Source: Agelas oroides
Taxonomy: Eukaryota; Porifera; Demospongiae; Agelasida; Agelasidae
Direction of reading: 5' to 3'
Length of the DNA: 64,000 nucleotides
Assembly (NCBI GenBank): GCA_949130485.1
Contig: OX422202.1
Location: 6,898,413 to 6,962,412, forward strand
Shown here: positions 50,701 to 62,700 of the stretch, in pieces
Layout of the letters: every line of letters starts with the position of its first letter
How positions within the stretch are numbered: the first letter of the stretch is position 1
Position numbers and translations under genes: made by a program
The notes under the pieces: model-generated
The model's database searches: none
What the model was told of the DNA's origin: nothing
Seen by the model: the letters and a program-made list of their open reading frames with translations, nothing else

Positions 50701-53700
50701 ATTTCAGCACATCCCATTGCTTTTAACTCATGTCTTTGGCGTTCTTCTTCAATTCTTCTAGCAGCTGATTCATCATTCCAAACTTCATGTTTGTCACGGA
50801 CACATCTCCTTCTAGTGGCTCTTGTATCAGTATCCCTTTACATATCTCTTTATTTGTGGGTCCTAGGACAAACATCGCCACATAGTCTTATAGGTCCTCT
50901 CCTCTCTGACTGAGTAGAGTGAAATTGAAGTGAACAAGCATCCTATCATCCTTTCCATATGTTCTTCACAAGACTTCTTTCAGAAAGTACCCCTGATTGG
51001 CTGGTTTGAACTTTTCAGGTGGATCATAGTTTATGTGCTGCACAAAATTACTACTTCCTCTTACATGTGTCTGTATGGGCGAGGACAGTATGGGTGAACG
51101 CGAGTACGACATCGTGATTGCTGCCACCTTTCTGATATTTTTCATTCTGGTGTCCATAAAAACAGTTTGTTCCCCCTCATATCTTCTCCATGCCACTTTC
51201 CTTCTCTGTGGCCCCTCCACATTTCTTCTTCTCTGTGGCCCCTCCTCATTTCTTCTCTGTGGCCCCTCCTCATTTCTTCTTCTCTGTGGCCCCTCCTCAT
51301 TTCTTCTCTGTGGCTCTCCTCATTTCTTCTCTGTGACCCCTCCTCATTTCTTCCCTGTGACCCCTCCTCATTTCTTCTCTGTGGCCCCTCCTCATTTCTT
51401 CCCTGTGGCCCCTCCACATTTCCTCTTCCCTGTGGCCCCTCCTCATTTCTTCCCTGTGGCCCCTCCTCATTTCTTCCCTGTGGCCCCTCCTCATTTCTTC
51501 CCTGTGGCCCCTCCACATTTCTTCTTCTCTGTGGCCCCTCCTCATTTCTTCCCTGTGGCCCCTCCTCATTTCTTCCCTGTGACCCCTCCTCATTTCTTCT
51601 CTGTGGCCCCTCCTCATTTCCTCTTCCCTGTGGCCCCTCCTCATTTCTTCCCTGTGGCCCCTCCTCATTTCTTCCCTGTGACCCCTCCTCATTTCTTCTC
51701 TGTGGCCCCTCCTCATTTCCTCTTCCCTGTGGCCCCTCCTCATTTCTTCCCTGTGGCCCCTCCACATTTCCTCTTCCCTGTGGCCCCTCCACATTTCTTC
51801 CCTGTGGCCCCTCCACATGTCCTCTTCCCTGTGGCCCCTCCTCAATTCTTCCCTGTGACCTCTCCTCATTTCCTCTTCCCTGTGGCCCCTCCTCATTTCT
51901 TCCCTGTGACCTCTCCTCATTTCCTCTTCCCTGTGGCCCCTCCTCATTTCTTCTCTGTGACCCCTCCTCATTTCTTCTCTGTGACCCCTCCTCATTTCTC
52001 CTTCTCTGTGTTCCCCCATTTCTCCTTCTCTGTGTTCCCCCATTTCTCCTTCTCTGTGTTCCCCCATTTCTCCTTCTCTGTGTTCCCCCATTTCTCCTTC
52101 TCTGTGTTCCCCCATTTCTCCTTCTCTGTGTTCCCCCATTTCTCCTTCTCTGTGTTCCCCCATTTCTCCTTCTCTGTGTTCCCCCATTTCTCCTTCTCTG
52201 TGTTCCCCCATTTCTCCTTCTCTGTGTTCCCCCATTTCTCCTTCTCTGTGTTCCCCCATTTCTCCTTCTCTGTGTTCCCCCATTTCTCCTTCTCTGTGTT
52301 CCCCCATTTCTCCTTCTCTGTGTTCCCCCATTTCTCCTTCTCTGTGTTCCCCCATTTCTCCTTCTCTGTGTTCCCCCATTTCTCCTTCTCTGTGTTCCCC
52401 CATTTCTCCTTCTCTGTGTTCCCCCATTTCTCCTTCTCTGTGTTCCCCCATTTCTCCTTCTCTGTGTTCCCCCATTTCTCCTTCTCTGTGTTCCCCCATT
52501 TCTCCTTCTCTGTGTTCCCCCATTTCTCCTTCTCTGTGTTCCCCCATTTCTCCTTCTCTGTGTTCCCCCATTTCTCCTTCTCTGTGTTCCCCCATTTCTC
52601 CTTCTCCGTGTTCCCCCATTTCTCCTTCTCCGTGTTCCCTCATTTCTCCTTCTCCGTGTTCCCCCACTTCTCCTTCTCCGTGTTCCCCTCCTCACTTCTT
52701 CGTCTTTGTGCTTCCTCGCTAGATCTTTTCCCCCATTGGGATTATTAGCACCTTGTTTATTATTCATTCCATATTTCATGTTGGTCACGGAGAAATCTCC
52801 GTCCAACGACTCTCGTATCAACTTTCCCTCCACATCTTCACGTAATTTGCTATCAGGCGTAGTCCCCAGAGCAAATACTGCCACATATTTTGACAGATCT
52901 TCTCCTCTCTGCTGTGCATACTGGTTGATTAATGCAAGGTTGTAATGAATGATCATAGCTTTGCCTCTTGCATGCTGCTTCATCCTCTCTACCAGGGATT
53001 GTGATGTCTCCCCGATGTACCCCTGGTCTGCTGCCTCTTTGGAGACGGTTGGATCAAACATTACAATGTAGTAGACCCAGTTGGACTCTTTAGCTGGATC
53101 AGTCTCAGTGGGGTACAGGCCGTACTTGCTTTTAGTTTGGACAATGTCCTGGAAGTGTTTGTTTTTGTGGAATTTAGTTGGAAGTGGTTCATGTTTCTGG
53201 TTGCACCAAGTAGCTTCACCAGCACTTGAAAATTGTGGGGTGTAGATCGTAAGCGCATCAGACTTTGGATCTTTGTGAGCTTTGTAGCATTTGGAAAGAG
53301 CCACCTTGTGATCGCTGTATGAACTGAGCACTGGTTCATGGAGTGGCCAAATTGAGATTCGTGTGAGAGTTTGTGGAATGTATTCAGATGGAAATAGTTT
53401 GCCTTTGTACCAGTCAGAAACATACCAGTGAGCTGCCTGAATGCACTTGCCCTCAGGATTTAGTGCTTCCTCAGTTATTCTCCGCAGTAGTTCACAGCAC
53501 TGACATGGCTTAAGTTCAAAGTACTTCTTCACATTGACACAGAAAGTGCGTAAAATGTTGTAGTTGAGGATGAGTCCTTGCTGGCGGTAAATGTCCTGTC
53601 CATAGACCTGCGGTTTGTATTCTTGAAGTGGTAATTTCCTCAGGCAACGTTGCAACTCAGATAACCGTTCAAATCTTCTGGTGAACTCGTCTTGAACTGT

Positions 53701-56700
53701 GGCAATGAAATGACAATGTGACTATCTGGCAGATACTACAGCATACTTGGTGGTCCTCACCTCTGTCAGTCAGTCTTGTGCGGAGCAAGTCGGATTGACT
53801 TCTGTTCCCAAATCAGCCTCCTTCTTGTCCTCAACAAGTGATCATCTTGTCTCTATTTCATATGTGGACCCAAGAGCGCATAAGAACAGGCGGCTAGAGT
53901 AAGAGCGTGTAACTCCAATGGAAGCCCACAGTCTGTGCAAAATTATTGAACCATACTAAAAATAGAATACCCAGTCACGTGCTTAGTAACAATGCCTTCT
54001 ATCTATGTTTACACAGCATGCACAGTGTGTGTTACTATTTTTGTACTGGCGGTAAATTCCAACTGGTTTCAAATTTTACGGAGTTACACGCTCTTACTCT
54101 AGCTGCCCGTTTTTATGCGCTATTGGTGGACCCCAGCCCTCTAATTATTCCCTGTGACCCTTCACCCCATGTGGTGGAAGTTGATATTGTCATAAAATGT
54201 AGTGGTAGAATGAGATGAAATTCACAAATATTATGAAGTTTTCGCGGTCGAAAATATTCGCGGATGCACCATTGCAATGTATAAGCAAAATAACCTCAAA
54301 GACTGATCTACAAGTCTACTTAGTCTGCGGGAAAAAATCAGTAATTATTTTGTTTCCAACTAAGCTATTATTCCTTCTACTACTCTTCTTCATGGGCGTT
54401 CGACTCCGCAATGCTATTCCATGTGTCTCTTTCCCTCCACTCATTTTCAAAATGATTCGTCTCCTCCGTTTTCCACTTGGCTTCAAATTTTCAGTGTTTG
54501 ATACTTCTTTTACCATTTCAGCAAATTCCTTCTCATGCTTGGCTTGTAACTCCTGTCTTTTAGTCGAGCAAGCTGTGCGTTGTTCCTCAATTTTTGTTTG
54601 ATCAGGCTGTTTAGCTGATCCATGATTCATTCCATACTTCATGTTTGTCACTGAAAAATCTTGATCGGACAACTCTCCCAATTTTGCAAGTGAAACACCT
54701 TTCAACTCCCCTATTAGTATCCGCTCTACATGTTTGCATATCTCCTTATTTGTGTTTCCTAGGACAAACATTGCCACATAGTCTGATAGATCCTCTCCTC
54801 TCTGTTGCACATACTGGTTTAGTGAAGTGAGATTGTAGTGAACAAGCATCTGATCATGTTCCCCTTTCGACCCTGTATGTTCTTTCCATCTTTTCAATGG
54901 ACTTCTTTTAGTCATTCCAATGTACCCTTGCTCAGCTGCCTCAGGAGAGACGGTCGGATCAAACATCACGATGTAGTAGACCCAGTTGGACTTTTCAGCT
55001 GGATCAGTTTCAGCAGGGTACAGGCAGTAGTCTTCACCTCTGACTATGTCCATCACTCGCTGAAAGTGCGGGCTGTCAGTGATGTTTTGCAGAAATGATT
55101 CGGTTTTCAGCAGTTTCTTTGTACTATCTTCACACCCGTGCAGAAAGATGACTTCATTTTCTGTTGTATAGAGTGGAATGTAGATTGGTGGTGTGGTAGA
55201 CTTTGTCTTACCCTGGTCTTGCGACTCTGCTCTGTTGGCTTCACAGCGCTTGACAAGTGCTTCACAGCGACTACTGTATGAACCGAGCACTGGCTCATGG
55301 AGTGGCCAGATTGAGATTCGTGTGAGAGTTTGCAGTATGTCTTCAGATGGAAGTAGTTTGCCTTTATACCAGTCAGGTATGTATTTGTCAACTGCCTGAG
55401 TGCACACAGCCTCAGAGTCCAGTGCTTCCTCAGCTACTCTCCGCAGTAGATCACAGCACTGACATGGCTCAAGTTCAAAGTACTTCTTCACATTGTTGCA
55501 GAAAGTGTGCAGAATGTTAAAGTTGAGGATGAGCCCTTGCTGGCGGAAAATATCCTGTCCATAGACCTGCCGTTTGTATTCTCTGAGTGATAGTGACCTC
55601 AGGCAACGTTGCAACTCAGATAATCGCTCTAACCTTCTGGTGAACTCGTCTTGAACTGTAGCAATGAAATGGAGACATTCTGACTGGAAGACCTCTATCA
55701 TACTCCTTATATGGTATGGAAACACTTTTCTTACAGCAAGCGATCCTTACTTGTGCCAGTCAGTTGGCGCTTCTGTGAAAAGTTGCAAGTTGGATTGACT
55801 TCCGTTTCCAAATCAACCTCCTCCTCTTCACTGCTAGCCTCTTCATCTGTGGTCACAGTCATCATTAAGTCAGATATCACACAAAACACATTTTTATTAC
55901 CCAATAAACACTGGGCTCTGATGGTCAACTTACCATCATCTTCACTGCCAATGCTCTGGACGCACTCTTCCACCTTCAACTGGAGACGCTTCCTCCACTC
56001 TTCCTCCTGCTCCCCGAACCTCTTCTCTCCCAGGAACTGTCTCATGGTGTACATCAAGTCCCTCACACAACTGAAGTTCACCACCGGACACTCCTCCATG
56101 ATATCACACACCTTGATGACATTCGCCGAGTTCACACTACCTTTCCATTGGAGAAGCTCTTCATGTTGTTCGAGGTAGTCCCATAACTTGTGGTAGGCAG
56201 CCACATACTCTTCCCACTGCCCCTTGGTAGCCATGTCTGGTGTAGCCACGTCTAGTGGAGCTTCTGATCTATTAGCTCAGTGGTCACTAGTCTCCTAGCT
56301 ATTACTGTATGTAACTTAGCTGTATTACACAAGTTCTTGACAGTACAGCTGCAGTGCCTTCTTGGTTGTTGTCTCTGAACTTTAGCCGAGCTAGCTACGT
56401 TCACGTCATATGCAATTGGAGGAATGTACATATTTACTAAGGAATGTCAGCTCATAGTTGTGTGCGCATGATACTTGCGTGCTGGAAGATTCTGTAATTA
56501 CCATGGTAATAAGATTTGCATACTTGGTTACATTCACTTGACTACTCCCCCTCCTCCTCCTCTTGGTCTACCCAGACAACTAGTCAGGCTTAAACTAGTG
56601 ATCATTGTTTCTCTGTGCTTTTGAATGTGGATTGCCTTGGCCCTCTGTTATATCTCTTGGGACTCTTCATTGGTTTTACCCCATGTGTGGAAGATGCATA

Positions 56701-59700
56701 AAATGTAGCGGTAGAACAAGATGCATGCGTACATCAACCAAAAGACTGATTCAATTTAGTGAGAACAGCCGCTATCAGTAATCCTTTTGTTGCCAACTTC
56801 ATTCTTTTTACTCCATTTTCCATCCCATTGCTTTTAACTCATGTCTTTGGCGTTCTTCTTCAATTCTTCTAGCAGCTGATTCATCATTCCAAACTTCATG
56901 TTTGTCACGGACACATCTCCTCCTTCTAGTGGCTCTTGTATCAGCATCCCTTTACATATCTCTTTATTTGTGGGTCCTAGGACAAACATCGCCACATAGT
57001 CTTATAGGTCCCCTCTTCGGCGATAATGTTCACTTTTATGTGCTGCACAAAATTATCCTATTATGGGTGAGGATAGTATGGGTGAACGCGAGTACGACGT
57101 CGTGATTGCTTCCACCTTTCTGATATTTTCCATTCTGGTGTCCATGAAAATAGTTTGTCTCTGTGTCTCCTCATTTCGTCTTCTCTGTGTCTCCTCATTT
57201 CGTCTTCTCTGTGTCTCCTCATTTCGTCTTCTCTGTGTCTCCTCATTTCGTCTTCTCTGTGTCTCCTCATTTCGTCTTCTCTGTGTCTCCTCATTTCGTC
57301 TTCTCTGTGTCTCCTCATTTCGTCTTCTCTGTGTCTCCTCATTTCGTCTTCTCTGTGTCTCCTCATTTCGTCTTCTCTGCGTCTCCTCATTTCCTCTTCT
57401 CTGCGTCTCCTCATTTCCTCTTCTCTGCGTCTCCTCACATCATCTTCTCTGCGTCTCCTCACATCATCTTCTCTGCGTCTCCTCACATCATCTTCTCTGC
57501 GTCTCCTCACATCATCTTCTCTGCATCTCCTCACATCATCTTCTCTGCGTCTCCTCACATCATCTTCTCTGCGTCTCCTCACATCATCTTCTCTGCGTCT
57601 CCTCATATCGTCTTCTCTATGCCCTCCACTCATATCGTCTTCTCTATGCCCCCCACTCATATCGTCTTCTCTATGCCCTCCACTCATATCGTCTTCTCTA
57701 TGCCCCCCACTCATATCGTCTTCTCTATGCCCTCCACTCATATCGTCTTCTCTATACTTCCTCGCTAGATCTTTTCCCTCATTGGGATTATTAGCACCCT
57801 GTTTATTATTCATTCCATATTTCATGTTGGTCACGGAGAAGCCATCTTCCATTGACTCTCGTATCAACTTTCCCTCCACATCTTCACATAATTTGCTATC
57901 AGGTGTAGTCCCCAGAGCAAATACTGCTACATACTCCGACAGATTTTCTCCTCTCTGGTGTGCGTACTGGCTGATTAGTGCAAGGTTGTAATGAATGATC
58001 ATAGCTTTGCCTCTTGCATGCTGCTTCATCCTGTCTACCAGGGATTGTGATGTCTCCCCAATGTACCCCTGGTGTGCTGCCTCTTTGGAGACGGTTGGAT
58101 CAAACATTACAATGTAGTAGACCCAGTTGGACTCTTTAGCTGGATCAGTCTCAGTGGGGTACAGGCCGTACTTGCTTTTAGTTCGGACAATATCCATCAC
58201 TCGCTTGAAGTGTCTGCTTTTGTGGAATTTAGTTGGAAGTGGTTCACCTTTCTGGTTGCACCAAGTTGCTTCACCAGCACTTGGGGTGTAGATTGCAAGC
58301 ACATCGGACTTTGGATCTTTGTGAGCTTTGTAGCGTTTGGAAAGAGCTTCCTTGCGATCATCGTATGAACTGAGCACTGGTTCATGCAGTGGCCAGATTG
58401 AGATTCGTGTGAGTATTACTGGTACACCTTTATATGGAAATTCTTTGCAATTGTACCATTCAACTGCCTGAATGCACAATGCCTCAGGGTCAAATGCTTC
58501 CCGAGTTAGCTTGTCTAGTAGTAGGCCACTGTCACGTGGCCCAACTTTAAAAATCCTCATCACATTGTTGCAGAAAGTGCGTAGAATATTGAAGTTGAGG
58601 ATGAGCCCTTGCTGGTGGTAAATGTCCTGTCCATAGACTTGTTTTTCATACTTGTGGACTGGTAGAATGTTCAGCTCTCCTTGCTTCTCAAGCAAACCGT
58701 CAGCTCTTTTGGTGAACCCCTCGAGAACTATGGCATTGAAATGAAGACATTTTGGAAGAGGTAAATTGATAAGAACCATGAGACCCTTACCGCTATCCAT
58801 CAGCTGGTGTGTTTGTAGGAAGTTGCATACTGGATTCACAACCACTCCAAGGTCAACCTTCTCCTTTTCTGTGGCGAGCAAGGTCACATATTACATTGTG
58901 TATTTCTTAATCATGGTTTAGTCTAGGTGAAAGTGGTTTATTTGAAGTTCTGTTTCTACATTGCCTGAGTCATCATTATACGCAAACCAGCTGAACTAAT
59001 GTAGGAGTTTAACTTTGCATAATCCAACCAATAGGCTCGCAGTGCTTGCTAAGTAACCTATCTTCACCTTCTTTCCTACTAATGATTTCATTGCACCTCT
59101 CCACCTTCAACCCGAGACACTTCTTCCACTCTTCCTCCTGCTCCCTGAACCTCTTCTCTCCCAGGAACTGTCTCATGGTGTAGATCAAGTCCCTTACACA
59201 ACTGAAGTTCACCACCGGACACTCCTCCATGATACGACACACCTTGTTGACGTTCGACAACCAGTTCAAAGTGCTCTCCCTTTGTAGAAGCTCTTCATGT
59301 AGTTCCAGAAGTCATGGTAGGCATTTACATACTCATCCCACAGCCTCTTGGTGGCTGGTGTAGCCATGGTAGCTACATGTACCTCTTTGCTGGCAGCTGA
59401 CATCTGTTAGAAATGGCCAAGCTTCACTTTCATGTAGACAGACTGTTTTGGAGATTGGAACTCAAGCCTGCTGCTGTTAAAAGTAACGTATAGCTTTGTA
59501 CTTGAGATAGTTTGAGAGGGTGTCCTTGGCTGTTTAGAGGTAAAGGAGATTAGCTAATGAATTGTTTGGAAGAAGATGGCTACATCATATTTTAAGACTC
59601 ACAAACAACACTTCCCCCCTGGTTTAATTGTGTACACCAAACACAGACGTACAGCTTTGTGTTGGCTTCGCTTGGTCCTCCAACTTGATCTCCTGATTGC

Positions 59701-62700
59701 AGGAAGTGTATTCATTGTAAACTGTTTGTTTTGTTGAGATTAATGAACCATGAATATAATGGGGTAAATTATGTAACAAAACTAACAAACTAAACTTGAA
59801 TATTTATTACTTGGTCCTCTCCTGCCGTCTTTTCCTCTTTCCCTCCTCTGTTTCTCCTTCACTTCCTCCCTTTGTTCTTCCATCCCTTCTTCCTTCCTCC
59901 TCACTCCATTCCTTCCTTACTCCCCTCTCCCCTTCTCCCACCCTCCTCCCCCCCTCCCCTCCTCTCCCTCCTTCCTCCATCCCTCCCTCCCTCCATCCCT
60001 CCATCCCTTCCTCCTCCCCCAGGCCCCATTGGTCTAGTGTGCCTGCTGACAGCCAAAGCATGTGGTGCCTCAGAAGTTGTCATTACAGGTCAGTACCAGA
60101 ATGATCAGTACCACAATGAATGAAAGGTCAAAGGTCATCGGGTGAGTGGGGAGTCTCACAAACCAGACTCACACAAAAAGCAAGTCTGGTTTGTGAGACT
60201 TGTAGGGGTTAACATACATTGCCTCTTCCCTCCTTCCTCCCCTTCCCTCCCCCTTTCCATCCCCTCTCCCCTCCCCTCCCCTCCCCCTTCCCTCCCCTCC
60301 CCTCCCCTCCCCCTTCCTCCCCTCTCCTCCCTCCCCTCCCCTCCCTCCCCTCCCCTCCCCTCCCCTCCCCTCCCCTCCCCTCCCCTCCCCTCCCCTCCCC
60401 TCCCCTCCCCTCCCCTCCCCTCCCCTCCCCTCCCCTCCCCTCCCCTCCCCACTCTCAGACCTTGATGAGGGTCGGCTACAGGTAGCCAGGACAATGGGAG
60501 CCACCCACACCCTGAGGGTCACCACCAGGGACAGTCGTGCTCTGGCTAGACAGATTGTTGATATCCTTGGGTCTCCCCCGGAACAGAGCATAGAGTGCTC
60601 CGGGGCGGAGCCAAGCATCGCCACTGCGATTTATGTGAGTTTGGGTGTGTGTGTGTCAGGGATAAGTAATTGAATTTGGCATGTTTTATTACTTGAGACA
60701 AAATTATCAATTACATCCGGTTATTCAATTACTACAACCCTGGTGTGTGTGTGTATGTGGTGGGAGGGGGGGGGGGGGGGGGGGGGGTACATGTACATTA
60801 GGCACCTCGTTGCATTGAGAATCTACAGAACATAGAAACATGATATTTCAGCAGTGTGTAAAGCTTGAGTTCAACTTTGACATCTTGTATGTGTGAATCT
60901 CAACAACACAACTGGCTACCTCCTGGTATGCACCACACACACACAAACATGTCGTGTGTTGACAGGAGTTTGACAAGTCTGTTCTCCTCTCGTCTGCTTG
61001 GCCTAGTGTGACTGTATGCTGTTGCTATGGTTGTCATATCGCTAGCGGACATTCGTAACATTTTTAGTGTGGGAGTTGGTCCTCAAGCACCATTATTGTT
61101 AATGATATTCACAAGTGTTTGGGGGTGAGGTTGCAGGTAAGATATTCATCAAGGAAATTGGTGCCATCCCAGGATTAATATGTTGGGAAAATCACACTAA
61201 TTCATTAATGGCAATGATTAATTGCTTTAAATTGTACTTACCCCAACTAAGACATCCTGGCTTTTGCATATTTCAACTGTCCCTCCTTTCCCTGTGTCTT
61301 CCCTACTTTCCACCCACCTTCTTTCCTTTCCTCCCTCCTTCTCCCTCCCTCCCTCCCTCCCTCCCTCCCTCCCTCCCTCCCTCCCTCCCTCCCTCCCTCC
61401 CTCCCTCCCTCCCTCCCTCCCTCCCTCCCTCCCTCCCTCCCTCCCTCCCTTCATCCCCCCTCCCTCCTCCTCAGGCAACACGCTCTGGGGGTGTACTTGT
61501 CCTGGTAGGGCTGGGTGCTCCAGAAGCCAAGCTGCCCATAGTGGATGCCTCAGTGAGGGAGGTCGACATCAGGGGCATCTTCAGATACTGCAACTGGTAA
61601 TACAACCATGGTACTATATTGTAGTCTGAAAAGAGTGTTCACACTCGCTGAAAGACCTCCCCATCAATACCTGTATTTCTTAGTAATAGTGAAGTCAAGC
61701 ACTATTCGCCAAGGCTGAGAGAGGGAGGGGGTGGAGGAACAGGTATACACATAGCCACCATGATGTGCTTGGACAACGAAGGCTGCAGTAATCACTCACA
61801 CTCACCCCCAACAATGCTTGTATTCTCTAGTATATTATTTCAATTGTCAGAAATGATGCTGACATTGGATCTTAGCTGGGGGTAACTTTAATCATTGTAA
61901 CCGGATGAGTCAAATTCCGAGAAATTGGTTTATCGCCAAATTTTCAATGAATGTCATTATTTCAAGCCAGTTTGCAACATCATGTAAACACTTCAGTGGC
62001 TTCTCAGTTACAGTGGCCTGGAACAAGCAGTTCAGTGGCTTCTCAGTTAGCCTCGTTCCCAGGCCCTCTCCCTGTAAGCAATCAGGAACCGGACATGTAC
62101 AGTGGCCTGGAACAAGCAGTTCAGTGGCTTCTCAGTTAGCCTCGTTCCCAGGCCCTCTCCCTGTAAGCAATCAGGAACCAGACATGTACAGTGGCCTGGA
62201 ACAAGCAGTTCAGTGGCTTCTCAGTTAGCCTCGTTCCCAGGCCCTCTCCCTGTAAGCAATCAGGAACCAGACATGTACAGTGGCCTGGAACAAGCAGTTC
62301 AGTGGCTTCTCAGTTAGCCTCGTTCCCAGGCCCTCTCCCTGTAAGCAATCAGGAACCGGACATGTACAGTGGCCTGGAACAAGCAGTTCAGTGGCTTCTC
62401 AGTTAGCCTCGTTCCCAGGCCCTCTCCCTGTAAGCAATCAGGAACCAGACATGTACAGTGGCCTGGAACAAGCAGTTCAGTGGCTTCTCAGTTAGCCTCG
62501 TTCCCAGGCCCTCTCCCTGTAAGCAATCAGGAACCGGACATGTACAGTGGCCTGGAACAAGCAACATAGTCAGCCTCAACTTGCAGCCCGTAAAAAAATC
62601 AAACTAGATGGTGTGAGCTAGAGGAACATTCAAGTGAGCTCTTGCCTAACGGGTACAATGGTCCGACCGGTTTCAACATATCAGAGTAGAATGTTCTAAA

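Noticed and set aside
51033-52945. Two long plus-strand frames (571 and 592 codons) over the copy 2 tail
   Set aside because: They are by-products of a 24-bp repeat without stops in several frames. The minus-strand frame is continuous with the conserved domain.
57063-57991. Plus-strand Ser/Leu-rich frames over the copy 4 tail
   Set aside because: Antisense of the charged minisatellite; no conserved content.
61951-62569. Repeated 71-codon frames in the 89-bp satellite
   Set aside because: The same peptide recurs every 89 bp because of the tandem repeat; not genes.
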